64,000 nt of DNA, taken from the NCBI GenBank assembly GCA_018894105.1, contig CM032133.1, forward strand, positions 14,026,501 to 14,090,500. The letters run 5' to 3'. A program made the translations under genes and the position numbers. Every line of letters begins with the position of its first letter. Positions within the stretch are counted from its first letter, which is position 1. The DNA is from Jacaranda mimosifolia. Lineage: Eukaryota; Streptophyta; Magnoliopsida; Lamiales; Bignoniaceae. The notes under the pieces are model-generated. The model was not told the DNA's origin. It did no database searches and worked only from the letters and a program-made list of their open reading frames with translations. Shown in pieces: positions 23,650-36,655 of the stretch.

Positions 23650-24240
23650 TAATTAGAAACAAATTCCTAACCCTACTTTCATTTTAGTCCCCATTTGAAT
23701 TTTTACACACTAAACTCTCCACTTTTTCACAAAACTTAGGAATCACTCCCCATATCTTTTAGAAAAACTCATATATCCTTGTAGCTGGAAAAAACAACAA
23801 AAATACCTGAGAAATGCATTTTTCTCTTCAAGAAGAACGCTTTCCTCTTTTTTTTTCCCCTGAAATCGATGACTTCTCCAAGCGGCCAAACAAAAGGGCG
23901 CGAAACCATTCTTCTGCCATTGACACGAGAAGAATAAGAGAGAAAAAAAAAGAAAAAAAGAGACACCAAAATTTCTGCCATTTTTCTGCAACAATTGAAG
24001 GAGAAACAGCAGCAACAAAAAGCGAAGTACAAAAAGAAGTCATCAAAAGAAACAAAGATATGTTTTCTGCATTTACAGTTTTAAATGTCCGTGATTTTTC
24101 AATGTTACACTTATTTCTTGTCTATTTTCTCATGTTTAGGGTTTTTGTTCCTTTTTTAGTTGTTAAACACTTGAACTCATTTGATATATATATATATATA
24201 TATGATTTTTGTTGTGAGATGGGAAGTTTCTGATTTGTAC
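23650..24240 (+). repeat. Left terminal inverted repeat of the MULE (unique part)
   Basis: It pairs with 44090-44779 in reverse complement. Matching landmarks are TTAGGAATCAC, an A/G-rich stretch after GGCGCGAAA, TATGTTTTCT, and CTTGAAAGGCATGAAAGTT just beyond. The open frames inside (for example 23814-24233) are not conserved in frame between the two ends and are treated as non-coding. Confidence 0.8.
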
Positions 24241-25110
24241 TTGAAAGGCATGAAAGTTGTACTTCACCTTTTTGGAGTTTATACTTCATTTTACCTGAAA
24301 TTATATGGTGAAATTATCTGAAAGTGGTAGTATATTATCTGTAGTACAAAACATTCAAACTTGTAGTACACATTAGGCAAAAGTGTAGTATATAATATGT
24401 GTAACTACAATACATTTTAGAAGCAAATGTAGTATAAACAATCAAGCTTGCAGTACACATTAGATAAATATGTAGTATATAATATGTGTAACTGCAGTAC
24501 ATTTTATAAGCATTGGCAGTACAAAACATTCAAACTTGCAGATTAAATGAAATTATAGTATATAATATGTGTACATGTAGTATATTTTAGAAGCATATGT
24601 AGTACAAAAACATTCAAGCCTGCAACATACATTAACTGAAAGTGTAGTATATAATCTGTGTAACTGCAGTATATTTTAGAAGCATTTGTAGTACAAAATA
24701 TTCAAGCCTGCAGATTAAATGAAATTATAGTATATAATCTATGTGCATGCAGTACATTTTAGAAGCATTTGTTGTACAAAAACAATCAAGCCTGCAATAT
24801 ACATTAACTGAAAGTGTAGTATATAATTTGTGTATCTGCAATATATTTTAGAAGCAACTGTAGTACAAAACATTTAAGCTGCAGTATACACTAACTGAAA
24901 ATGTAGTATATAATATGTGTATCTGCAGTATATTTTAGCAACTGTAGTATAAAATATTCAAGCTTGTAGTATACACTAATTAAAAGTGCAGCATATATTC
25001 TGTGTATCTGCAGTACATTTTAGAAGTATCTGTAGTATAAAACATTCAAACTTTCAGTACACATTATCTAAAAATGTTAGTTTATAATCTGTTTATATAC
25101 TTTTTTTTAT
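24241..25110 (+). repeat. Tandem-repeat block A (left)
   Basis: About ten degenerate copies of a unit of roughly 85-90 bp built from GTAGTATATAATCTGTGTA, CAGTACATTTTAGAAGCA and TAGTACAAAACATTCAAGC. The same block occurs inverted at 42800-44090, so it belongs to the inverted ends. Confidence 0.85.
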
Positions 25111-28100
25111 ATAATTGCAGCAAAGCCAAGACATTATGAGGTCTGCTCTTGATATTTTCAGAGTAAATTGGAGCTTGTAAAGTCCAAGATGGGGTCAAAA
25201 CATTTTGATGCATCGAAGACGACCCATCTCTATATATACATAGATATGCCTAAGTTAAGTTCAAGCTTTATTCGGATTGAAGCTATACTTAGGAGGTTTG
25301 ACCCAAAAAAGCTGTCATTTCTTTTTGTGAAGGAGGTTGAGGTTCCTTTTTCTGCAGCTAAATTTTTTACGATTTTAGGGTTGCCACATGTGGGGTAATC
25401 TGTTGATATAGCATTGAAGATGAAGTCTTCAACCCCTAACCACATTTTTTTCCGAAAAGTTGTAGAATATAACTAGATCTGAAATAGCAAAAAAGTTTGA
25501 GAAGTATGTATATAAGGATAGTGATGAGGAATTGAATGATTTTTGTGGGTTGTACATACTTTTTGTTTTTAATTGTTTTCTGTTTCCAACATCTAATTAT
25601 TGGACTCCATGATTTCTCCTACCATACTTAGACAATTTGTCTAGAGTTGGTCTGTATGCATGGGCATAGTTGCATACAATTTTCTTGTCCAAGATATGAG
25701 GAACCATTTAGAAGGAGGTGGAGAAAGAACCAAGAAGTACATTGACGGGTGCACAGTTGGTTTGATGGTAAGTGTTTGCTTCATTTTTCTAATAACATTG
25801 ATTATATTTATATTTAAGTGAGTATAATTTTTCGATTTATGAATGACAGACATGGGTTTACAAACGCATCCCGTCACAGGGTTCACCAGAGAGTTTGTTT
25901 GAGTTTTCATGCTTTTACCGGTGGAAGGATAGCAAACTCCCAAATAATGTGGAGGAGGTAGAGAATAAATTGAAACAAGTTACAACAGATATGGTAATCA
26001 TTGTAATAATTCAGTATTAGTTTTTTGTATAATAATTTGAATTTGATAATTATTTTCATTGTAATAGGTTGTAGCCCTCAACCCTGCTCCAGATGAGTTA
26101 GAATTGGAAATTTTGATTAAGAAATCAGAGGCTGCCAGTACTGTTATCAGTGAAGTCCATATTTGTGATCATATAATATATGAAGCAATTATTAAAGCGA
26201 AAGATGAAGAAATTAAAACATTGAAACAAAATATTGCTTCATTCGATATGATGGCAATGAAGGAGCAGGGTGAAGAGAAGCATCTAGCCAAGGAGGGGGA
26301 GCATGAACAAGAAGCTGGTGAGTATGTACATAAGGGGGGACATAATTTGGTAGATGATGCAAAGAAAGAAGGAGATGAATCTGAAGGTACGGTGGATGAA
26401 GAAAGTCGAACAAAACACCGCCATGATGTTTTAGATTCCCCCATCCCTTTGCAGACATAACTTAATATGCCAATTCATGTGGCAGAGTTCGAGTAATCTG
26501 AGATTGAAGTAGAAAATGTCATGTCCTTGATTGTGACAGATGTGCGTAATCGAGCTAACAGTCAAAAAGGAAATCTCCAGATTTTTTCAGCCCCTCGACC
26601 ACCACACCAGCCAAACGTGCAAGACAAGTGACAAAGATCTATCGTCCTCGTGCTCGTGCACAAAAAAACAAAGAACAAGAAGAGAAGAAAGTGTTGTAAA
26701 CTACTTAATGTTTTGATTTTTTGCTATTTGCATTTCATTTGTAAACTATCTGCTTGTATTAAATGTAATGATATCTTATACTTGATTGGTTGATATGTGT
26801 ACTTAATGTGATGATATCTTATACTTCATGTTGGTGATATTTGTACTTAATGTGCTGATATTTTGTACTTCATGTTGGAGATATTTGTACTTAATGTGCT
26901 GATATTTTGTACTCCATGTTGGAGATATTTGTACTTAATGTGATGATATCTTATACTTTATGTTGGTGATATTTGTACTTAATGTGCTGATATTTTGTAC
27001 TCCATGTTGGAGATATTTGTACTCCATGTTGGTGATATTTGTACTTAATGTGATGATATTTTGTACTCCATGTTGGAGATATTTGTACTCCATGTTGGTG
27101 ATATTTGTACTTAATGTGCTGATATTTTGTATTCCATGTTGGAGATATATGTACTTAATGTGCTGATATTTTGTACTCCATGTTGGAGATATTTGTACTT
27201 AATGTGCTGATATTTTGTATTCCATGTTGGAGATATATGTACTTAATGTGCTGATATTTTGTACTCCATGTTGGTGATATTTGTACTTAATGTACTAATA
27301 TATTAGACTCCATGTTGGAGATATTTGTACTTAATGTGCTGATATTTTGTATTCCATGTTGGTGAAATTTGTACTTAATGTGCTGATCTTTTGTACTTCA
27401 ATAGTTTATACTTTGTACCTAATATGTTATGTTTTGTATCCCAGGAGACAAAAGACATCGGCCCAATCCAGGTGGCAGATGAACCACCCAACTCAAAGAT
27501 CGAATCGTCTGATCCCTATAAAGGAATGACTGATTATAGAGGTGGTGCTAGTATTCCAGTAGAAAGCGAGAAGTCATCGACAATTTTCTCAGAAGAGATA
27601 ATTTAAGGTAACAAAATCTGCTTATTATTTTTCTTTTCAATAAATTAGTGTCTGAACTAACAATTAACAATTGTGTAGGGTGACTATCTAGGAGGGAGAA
27701 AGACACTTTCTAGATGGAAGAAACTTTTGTGAGCTCTTATTTGGAGGAGAACATACCAGTGACATATTGGATTGCTACATGTTGATATTATGTAGCCCAT
27801 CTTTCGGCAACGAGAGTCACCATAAGGTGTGGTTTACGTCCACAATAGCGCAGATATGTGGCGATTTCCTAACTTAATTTAGTTCACGTTTCCACTAAGT
27901 CTAACCATTTGTTTTATACTTCATAGGATGATATATTAGACCGACTCGAGGGACGCAACATCCAGGATATTATGGATGTAGAATTTGTGGAGTTCATAAA
28001 TACACTTAACTCCTCCACCTGTAATGATTTGGAAGAGCTCACGTTGCATGTTGTAAACTAGTGTCATTTCATAATCCTACCGATTTGTCGGCACCATCAC

Positions 28101-28500
28101 TGGTTCTTGGTTGTCCTCAACACCTCAACTCATTTTTTCTTGTACATGAATTCAATAATGGCCCCCTGATACAAATCGATAGCTAGTGTCATTGTAAGTT
28201 TGCTTCATTTCCCTAAGATTTCTTCATAAAGTAGGGAGTCAACAACTGATCAATATTTTTGTAGGTTGCATTCTATTCTCAGTACATGAAGCTTTCATTG
28301 GGGTGTCGTATAGACGAAAACATGAGGGTAAAAGAAAAGCAGACAGCAATAGGGTTTAGTAGATTGTGGTGTCAATGTGTGCCTTTGGGCAGAATGTTTT
28401 GCTATAGACATCGTCGAGTTCTAGAGGACTGCTAAAACAATTGACATGGATGAACATCGTGGACATATGGCATATACGATTTTGATTCATGAAAATGTTA
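25111..28500 (+). pseudogene. MULE-borne gene: mobile-domain-like N-terminus and Ulp1-type (C48) protease C-terminus, broken
   Basis: The first recognisable exon (25168-25398) reads MELVKSKMGSKHFDASK and later FDPKKLSFLFVKEVEVPFS, a pattern seen in DUF1985-like or mobile-domain proteins of plant MULEs. An exon near 25850-25990 (VYKRIPSQGSPESLFEFSC) and an acidic, Lys/Glu-rich exon near 26100-26460 follow. After repeat block B the protease part has LPICRHHHWFLVVLNTS near 28075-28125, carrying the His-Trp signature of Ulp1 proteases. About 230 bases on, VDCGVNVC carries the catalytic Cys context near 28357-28375. In-frame stops, including one just before the His segment, and frame changes show it is inactive. 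The family cleaves SUMO-like tags. Its role in MULEs is unknown. Confidence 0.65.
26760..27420 (+). repeat. Tandem-repeat block B inside the Ulp1-type gene
   Basis: About fifteen copies of a unit of roughly 44 bp: CTTAATGTGCTGATATTTTG followed by TACTCCATGTTGGAGATATT. It lies between the acidic exon and the protease exons, so it is probably intronic. It contains the TTGTACTT core shared with the other blocks. Confidence 0.9.
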
Positions 28501-28599
28501 GGGCTTGAATCATACTTTGTATGTAAATACATATGTAAATTGAAGCATACTTTGTTTATAATATTATTTTTTATGTAAGTGTAATTTTCCATCAAGTAT

Positions 28600-30920
28600 T
28601 TATAATATTTTGATTTCAGTACAATATGAAGGAAATAAAGTACAAACCTAGAACAAACAAAGTATAAATGGTGTTATGTAGAATTACACTTCAATTCAAT
28701 TGAAATTTGGCAGTGAATTTGAGTACAATATAAAGGAAATGAAATACAAACTTAGAACTAATAAAGCATAAATGGTGTTATGTTGAAGTACAATTCAATT
28801 GAAACTAGGCAATGAATTTGAGTACAATATGATAGAAATGAAGTACAAACGTAGAACAAACAAAGTATAAATGGTGTTATATTGAAGTACAATTCAATTC
28901 AATTGAAACTGAGCAGTGAATTTGAATATAATATGATGAAAATGAAGTACAAACGTAAAACAAACAAAGCATAAATGGTGTTATGTTGAAGTACACTTCA
29001 ATTCAATTGAAACTGGGCAGTGAATTTAAGTACAATATGATGGAAATGAAGTACAAACATATAACAAACAAATTATAAATGGTGCTATGTTGAATTACAC
29101 TTCAATTCAATTGAAATTTGGCAGTGAATTTGAGTACAATATGATAGAAATGAAATACAAACTTAGAACTAACAAAGCATAAATGGTGTTATGTTGAAGT
29201 ACAATTCAATTCAATTGAAACTGGGTAGTGAAGTTGAGTATAATATGATCGAAATGAAATACAAACGTAGAACAAACAAAGTATAAATGGTGCTATGTTG
29301 AATTACACTTCAATTCAGTTGAAACTAGGCAATAAATTTAAGTACAATATGATAAAAATGAAGTACAAACGTAGAACAAATAAAGTATAAATAGTGTTAT
29401 GTTGAAGTACACTTCAATTCAATTGAAACTGGGTAGTGAACTTGAGTACAATATGATAGAAATAAAGTACAAATATAGAACAAACAAAGTATAAATGGTG
29501 TTATGTTGAAGTACAGTTCAATTCAATTGAAATTGGGCAGTGAATTTGAGTATAATATGATCGAAATGAAATACAAACATAGAACAAACAAAGTATAAAT
29601 GGTGCTATGTTGAATTACACTTCAATTCAGTTGAAACTGGGCAGTAAATTTAAGTACAATATGAAGTACAAACGTAGAACAAATAAAGTATAAATGGTGT
29701 TATGTTGAAGTACACTTTAATTTAATTGAAACTGGGCAGTGAATTTGAGTACAATATGATGGAAATGAAGTACAAACGTAGAGCAAACAAAGTATAAAAT
29801 GGTGCTATGTTGAAGTACAATTCAATTCAATTGAAACTGGGCAGTGAATCTGGGTACAATATGATGGAAATGAAATACAAACGTAGAACAAATAAAGTAT
29901 AAATGGTGCTATGTTGAAGTACACTTCAATTTAATTGAAACTGGGCAGTGAATTTGAGTATAATATGATGCAAATGAAATACAAAGTAGAACAAACAAAT
30001 TATAAATTGTGCTATGTTGAAGTACATTTCAATTCAATTGAAACTGGGTAGTGAATCTGGGTATAATATGATGGAAATGAAGTATAAAAGTAGAACAAAC
30101 AAAGTATAAATGGTGTTATGTTGAAGTACAATTCAATTCAATTGAAACTAGGCAGTGAATTTGAGTACAATAAATATGATGGAAATGAAGTACAAACGTA
30201 GAACAAATAAAGTATAAATAGTGTTATGTTGAAGTACAATTCAATTCAATTGAAACTAGGCAGTGAATTTGAGTACAATAAATATGATGGAAATAAAGTA
30301 CAAATGTAGAACAAACAAAGTATAAATAGTGTTATGTTGAAGTACAATTCAATTTAATTGAAACTAGGCAGTGAATTTGAGTACAATAAATATGATGGAA
30401 ATGAAGTACAAACGTAGAACAAACATAGATACAGATGGTGCTATGTTGAAGTACAATTCAATTCAATTGAAACTAGGCAGTGAATTTGAGTACAATAAAT
30501 ATGATGGAAATGAAGTACAAATGTAGAACAAACAAAGTATAAATAGTGTTATGTTGAAGTACAATTCAATTTAATTGAAACTGGTCAGTGAATTTGATTA
30601 CAATATGATGGAAATGAAGTACAAACGTAGAACAAACATAGATACAGATGGTGCTATGTTGAAGTACAATTCAATTCAATTGAAACTGGAGAGTGAATTT
30701 GAGTACAATATGATAGAAATGAAGTACAAGCGTGGAACAAACAAAGTATAAATGGTGTTATGTTGAAGTACAATTCAATTCATTTGAAACTTGGGATTCA
30801 ATTTGAGTACAATATAATGAAAATGAAGTACAAACATAGAATAAACAAAGTATAAATGGTGTTATGTTGAAGTACACTTCAATTCATTTGAAACTGGGCA
30901 GTGAATTTGAGTACAAAATC
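28600..30920 (+). repeat. Tandem-repeat block C, about 104-bp unit
   Basis: About 22 copies. The unit contains TCAATTCAATTGAAACTGGG, GAGTACAATATGATGGAAAT, GAAGTACAAACGTAGAACAA and GTATAAATGGTGTTATGTT. Copies vary by point changes and small indels, for example an AATA insertion in several units after 30160. It lies between the 3' ends of the two convergent MULE genes. A shorter inverted block of the same unit is at 42290-42620. Confidence 0.9.
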
Positions 30921-31175
30921 ATCGATATCTCGGACAACATGCAAAACTACTAATTTCTCGCAAAATAAAAGACATTATTGCCTAAATGAAGTACAATTGT
31001 CAAGAAATCAAGTATAGATATCCCAGATTGAGGTATAAAATCATTGATATCTCGGACAACATGCAAAATGCTAATTTCACGCTAAATCAAATACATAATT
31101 GCCTAAATGAAGTACAATTGTCAAGAAATCAAATATAATCTCTCATATTAAGGTACAAATTTATCTAGTTTACTG
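30921..31175 (+). repeat. Short repeat block D
   Basis: Two copies of a unit of about 115 bp containing ATCTCGGACAACATGCAAAA and TTGCCTAAATGAAGTACAAT. An inverted relative is found at 41560-41990. Confidence 0.7.
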
Positions 31176-32109
31176 ATTCTTTGCAGGTTCAACGATTATG
31201 CCCTGTTCTACCGCACCTTTTATACTTAATTACACATTTATCAATTTGTGATGGAATCCTCTGTGTCCTTCTACGCTTAGGCTGGGATTGGCAATCAGGT
31301 GCATTAATGACGCCATCATCATCTAGAGGGAACAGACGCCTATCATACGTAGGAATAAGGTTTATCACTACTTGGTATGCTTGTTGATACATCTCAATTC
31401 GGTAATATTGATCGGTAAAGTCATACGGTGAAGATAACTTTGACTCGATACAAGTAAAAGCATGTTTGCATGGTATTTTATCAATCTGCCACGCTCTGCA
31501 CGAACAAACCCTGCTATGTAAATCTACAACATATGATTTATCCTGCTCAATCACCTTAAAGCTCCAACAGCTAGACATGACAACTTTTAAGTTACAAGAA
31601 TGCATATGATTGATTGCCAACTTATTCTCTTGCTGGGGACATAATTGACCAACCATCTTATGAGATTCTTCTTGTCGATCATGCATCATAACCATTATTT
31701 GCATGCGTATGTGATCAACCATGGCTACAATTGGCATAAATCGGGCTGGTTTAACCCAATTATTCCAACATTCTACTTGATTATTGTTTATTACCCCCAT
31801 CGATCTCCACTGAATAAGGAATTTGCCCAACATTGTGGGTTATACTACATAACAAAGTCTCTGGCAAGCGGCAAGTACTCTAAGATGCTGTCTATATGTC
31901 GTGTATACTCCTGCCTTGTAGGCCTATATGCAGCTATCATAAAAACATAACACCAATGTTTCTTGTTATGTAAAGGGTACTTCCTTAATACCTGAATTTA
32001 AAATAATAGAACAGTAATCTGCTAAATGTTATGAATTAGAATTTATTTCACATAATTGTTTCACAAGCAAAGATAAAGTTCTTACTTGTTTCTTAAAGTT
32101 ATCTACTAA

Positions 32110-32496
32110 GAGGGTGTTTGGGTGAGCTTATAAGCTCCTTAAAACATCTTATAAGATGTTTAAGAGCTTATAAGTTGATAAAAAGTGTTTTGTAATTTTT
32201 TTTTAAAAAAAGCTTATAAGATCCTAAAATAAGATGTTAAGAGCTTATAAACTCTTTTAAAAAAAATAAGAAAACCATAACTTATTTTTAAGATCTTAAC
32301 AAGCTCCTTCATTTTTAACTATTTTAATTAAAAAATTATCATTATTAACATCTTATAAGCTCCAAAATCTTATTTTATCCAAACATTTCAACAACTTATT
32401 TTAAAAATAAGATCTAACATCTTATAAGCTCAAAAAATATCTTATAAGATATAGGAGCTTATAAGATGTTTAAAATAAGCTTAGTCAAACACCCTC
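32110..32496. mobile_element. Tourist-like MITE (387 bp)
   Basis: It begins GAGGGTGTTTGG and ends with CAAACACCCTC, flanked by TAA on both sides (32107-32109 and 32497-32499), the target duplication of PIF/Harbinger elements. The interior is full of self-complementary CTTATAAG and ATCTTATAAGAT blocks. It has no coding capacity. It is inserted in the transposase gene. Confidence 0.8.
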
Positions 32497-32499
32497 TAA

Positions 32500-32729
32500 G
32501 GGCAAGTTTGGTTGGTGGGATTACATGGGATTAGAGAAAATAATCCTTTTCAATCTAATTTTGGTTTGTGGGATTGTATACACACAGGCCAGTGATTTAT
32601 CATTGGGCCGTATATATAAACTTAACATATGGTATTATTAATCCTACCCCCATCCATGTGATAAATTATCCCACATTCTCATGAGATAACTTATCATGAG
32701 ATAAATTTAAAATCCAACCAAACTTGCCC
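32500..32729. mobile_element. Second MITE with GGGCAAGTTTGGTTGG ends (230 bp)
   Basis: The termini GGGCAAGTTTGGTTGG and CCAACCAAACTTGCCC are perfect 16-bp inverted repeats. The left flank is the TAA that closes the neighbouring MITE and the right flank is TAT, so an imperfect TAA target duplication is likely. The interior contains TGGGATTA/TAATCCC-type sequence. Confidence 0.75.
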
Positions 32730-33702
32730 TATGTGTCTCAAGCAATATGTATGGTGGCTACCAAGAAATATCACGGGAAGGGCCTTAAGAAGACCTGGAT
32801 GTCAATCGGAGAAGAAAGTAAACATTGATAAGCTAGGCAGATATTGAGAATCTAAGACACTTCTTAGCTTAAAGAAAAACCACTCCCAATTAATATCATT
32901 TTCATAGTCAACAACTGCATATGCTAGCGTGACTAAGTCATCAATAGCATCCTTACTGACAGTACTGAGTAAGCTTCCTTTGTATTTATTTTCAATATGG
33001 GTGTCGTCTAAGAATATCAACGGCCTGCATCCCTTGAGAAAACTAATAAGGCAGGTACTGAAACATATAAATAGCCAACGAAATTTTTGACTAATTGGTT
33101 CAATCTCATAGTCTTCAATACTTCCAAGGTTTATCCTCTTCACAGCATCACAGTACCACCTCAACTTATCACAAGATCCCTTCTCAGCTCCATGGAAGTC
33201 ATGCATAGCTAATTCCTTACCCATCCATGCTTTATGGTACCTGAGTTCCACACCGTATTCTCTATGGATATCTTTCAATATGGTAGAGGGCCGATAACAT
33301 GGCTCTGATCTCAATTTATCCTTCACTATATTAGCAACCCAAGTGGAATTAGCTTTAGAATGTCCCTTGTCCGAAGATTAACCTTACCACATGTGTGCTC
33401 TAGATTGCATTTTCGAATGTTAAATAATTTATCAGCCTCATGCCTTGATGCATAGATTCTCCATTTGCAATTTTCATCACTGCAAATGGCTATGACTTTT
33501 TTGTTTTCATTTTTCTTGTATTTAAATGACCGCAAAGTAGACACCGCATAATTCTAAACTCCTGAGCATCCTTGAATGTCTGACCCTCTCCAAATATGCA
33601 ATTCTTCCATGCATTAATTGAGTTGCTAATTAAAGTCAATTTATTGTGCGATGCATTGGTCGAACCAATTTCCTCCTCAACTACATCCCTTGAGGTTGCC
33701 AA

Positions 33703-36040
33703 ATGAAGTACAATTTAGGTAAAATAAAGTACAATATGTAGAATAATTTAGCATGGTGGTATAATTTCAAATAAATGAAGTACAATTTCAGAATAATAGA
33801 AGTATAAAACGCCAGCAATTACAGTATAATTTTGGATAATCAATAAGTAAAGCACTTGAAATATAGAACTTTAGATAAAATGAAGTATAAAATTAATAGA
33901 ACTTTATAAAACTTAAATAATGGAGTACAATTTTACGTAAAAGGTTAAGTATAATTTTATATAAAAAGAAGTACAATTTCAGAACACTTGAAGTATAAAA
34001 CCTTAGCAATTGCAGTATAATTTTTGAATAATCCATTAATAGAATACTTGAAGTATAAAACTTAAATAATAGATTCAAATAACTAAAGAACAAATTTAGA
34101 TAAAATGAAGTACAATTTCAGAACAGTTGAAGTATATACTTCAATGAATAGAGTACAACTTTAGGTAAAATGAAGTATAATTTCAAAAAACAGAAGTACA
34201 ATTTCAGAACACTTGAAGTATAAATCCTTAGCAATTGCAGTACGATTTTGGATAATTTCAGAAAACTAAAATACAATTTTAGATAAAGTAAAATACAATT
34301 TCAGAACTCTTGAAGTATAAAATTTTAGCAATTGCAATAAATTTTTGGATAATACATTAGTAGAACACTTGAAACTTAGGTAACAGATTTAGATAACTGA
34401 AATACAAGTTTAGATAAAATGAAGTGCAATTTCAGAATACTTGAAGTATAGAACTTCAATAAATAGAGTACATGTTTAGGTAAAATGAAGTATAATTTTA
34501 GAAATTAGAAGTACAATTTATATAAAAAAAAAGTACAATTTCAGAACACTTGAAGTATAAATTCTTAGCAATTGCAATACAATTTCGGATAATCCATTAG
34601 TAAAACACTTGAAGTATAAAACTTAAATAATATATTCAAATAATTGAAGTACAAGTTTAGATAAAATGAAATGCAATTTCAGAATATTTGAAGTATAGAA
34701 CTTCAATGAATAGAGTACAGGTTTAGGTAAAATGAAGTATAAAATGAAGTATAGTTTCAGAAAATAGAAGTGCAATTTTAGATAAAGTGAAGTACAATTT
34801 TAGAACTCCTGAAGCATAAAATCTTAGCAATTGCAGTACAATTTTTGATAATTCAGTAGTAGAACACTTGAAACATAAATAATAGATTCAGATAACTGAA
34901 GTACAAGTTCAAATAAAATGAAGTACAATTTCAGAACACTTGAAGTATAGAACTTCAATGAATAGAATACAGGTTCAGGTAAAATGAAGTATAATTTTAG
35001 AAAATAGAAGTACAATTTTATATAAAAAGAAGTACAATTTCAGACACTTGAAGTATAAATCCTTAGCAATTGCTGTATGATTTTGGATAATCCATTAGTA
35101 GAACACTTGAAGTATAAAATTTAAATAATAGATTCAGATAATTGAAGTACAAGTTTAGATAAAATGAAGTACAATTTCAGAACACTTGAAATATAGAATT
35201 TCAATGAATAAAGTATAGGTGTAGGTAAAATTATGTATAAAATGAAATATAGTTTCAGAAAATTGAAGTACAATTTTAGATAAAGTGAAGTACAATTTTA
35301 GAACTCCTGAAGTATAAAACCTTAGTAATTGCAGTACAATTTTTTGATAATCCATTAATAGAACACTTGAAACATAAATAATAGATTCAGATAACTGAAG
35401 TACAAGTTTAGACAAAATGAAGTTCAATTTCAGAACACTGAAGTATAGAACTTCAATGAATATAGTACATGTTTAAGTAAAATGAAGTATAATTTCAGAA
35501 AATAGAAGTACAATTTTATATAAAAAGAAGTACAATTTCAGAACACTTGAAATATAAATCTTTAGCAATTGCAGTACGATTTTGGATAATCCATTAGTAG
35601 AACACTTGAAGTATAAAACAGATTCAGGTAATTGAATACAAGTTTAGATAAAATGAAGTACAATTTCAGAACACTTGAAGTATAGAACTTTAATGAATAG
35701 AGGACATGTTTAGGTAAAATGATGTATAGTTTCAAAAAATAAAAGTATCATTTTAGATAAAGTGAAGTACAATTTCAAAATTCCTGAAGTATAAAACCTT
35801 AACAATTACAGTACAATTTTTGATAATCCATTAGTAGGACACTTGAAGTATAAAACTTAAATAATAGATTCAGATAATTGAATACAAGTTTAGATAAAAT
35901 GAAGTACAATTTCAGAACACTTGAAGTATAATTTTAGATAGAAGACGTTCAGTTTGGGAACACTTCAAGTATAAACCACTAGAAGTTGCAGTACAATTTT
36001 GGATAATCCATTAGTAGAACATTTGAAGTATAAAACTTGG
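33703..36040 (+). repeat. Tandem-repeat block E
   Basis: A complex array in which GAAGTACAATTTCAGAACAC, TTGAAGTATAAAACTTAAAT, GCAATTGCAGTACAATTTT and TAGATAAAATGAAGTACAA recur. There is a higher-order period of roughly 240 bp with internal sub-repeats. It starts directly at the 5' end of the transposase, so it occupies the place of its promoter. An inverted relative occupies 40960-41560. Confidence 0.85.
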
Positions 36041-36655
36041 GCTAATAACAATTTACCCCCCTGTGAAATATGAAATGTTCATAACGACCCCCCGTGAAAA
36101 ATAAACGTACAAAAAACCCGTTATGTTTTAAGAAACCATGCACACCGCCTCCTCCTTCTCATTTTCTGCCCATTTAATATAATTTTAATATAAAAAGACT
36201 AATTTACCCTTATTCATTTAATATATTTTCAATTCAATTTAAATAACCTTTTATTATCATTTTTTTTTCTTTCATTCTTTTCTTTTCTTTTTATTTCTCA
36301 TTTCTCTCTTCTTCCATTATTTCATATATTTCTCATTTTATACATATATATAAATCTATTATTATTTCTCATTTCTCATTATTTTATATTTTTTCATTTT
36401 ATACATATATAAATTTATTTATAAAAATAAAATCACTTTTATTTTTACCTTATCAATTATATTAATCTTTCTTTCTATCAATTCATTCCAAAGTAAATAA
36501 AATTTAAATTTCATAAAAATATATAACATTTTTTTTTATTTATACTTAAATACATATATATAAATTTATCTATAAAATTTAAATAACTTTTATTTATATA
36601 TTTTTTCTTTCTAATTATTCATTTCAAATTAAATATTATATATATTTATTAACAA
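36041..36655. other. Spacer between repeat block E and the caulimovirid fragment
   Basis: It opens with CAATTTACCCCCCTGTGAAA and CGACCCCCCGTGAAAAATA, phrases that look like the end of a separate repeat. It then becomes plain AT-rich sequence with a CT-rich patch. It does not match either neighbour. Its nature is unclear. Confidence 0.35.

Larger units (their letters stand above)
31189..33702 (-). pseudogene. MuDR-type MULE transposase, broken
   Basis: The N-terminal zinc-binding region is near 33702-33340: NAWKNCIFGEGQTFKDA, then KYKKNENKKVIAIC with CKWRIYASRHE and HTCGK. After a frameshift near 33340 the next part reads CYRPSTILKDIHREYGVELR and the DDE-domain segment RPLIFLDDTHIENKYKGSLL (32.95-33.05 kb). 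Sequence past 32820 is displaced by two MITEs. The 3' part resumes with HWCYVFMIAAYRPTRQEY (about 31.95 kb). After another frame break comes NNNQVECWNNWVKPAR, then a SWIM finger CSCRAWQIDKIPCKHAF and a final CGRTGHNR knuckle stub. The family cuts and pastes elements by their terminal inverted repeats. At least three frame breaks show it is dead. It converges with the Ulp1-type gene. Confidence 0.85.

Noticed and set aside
23640..23650. A 9-11 bp target-site duplication for the MULE
   Set aside because: The flanks compared (left ...ATATCAACA, right CGTATTTTCA...) do not match well enough, so the exact termini remain open by a few bases.
23814..24233. A 139-codon open frame in the left MULE end, and overlapping minus-strand frames
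   Set aside because: The inverted partner at the right end does not keep the same frame or protein. It lies in terminal-repeat sequence.
26960..27166. Cys/Leu-rich open frame in repeat block B
   Set aside because: A repeated peptide that only mirrors the 44-bp tandem unit.
24241..30920. Tandem repeats as a possible CRISPR-like array
   Set aside because: The units are directly tandem and diverged, with no unique spacers. The context is a plant transposon.
33893..35427. Several minus-strand Leu/Tyr-rich frames that look like membrane proteins
   Set aside because: They are translations of repeat block E, with the same peptide recurring every unit.
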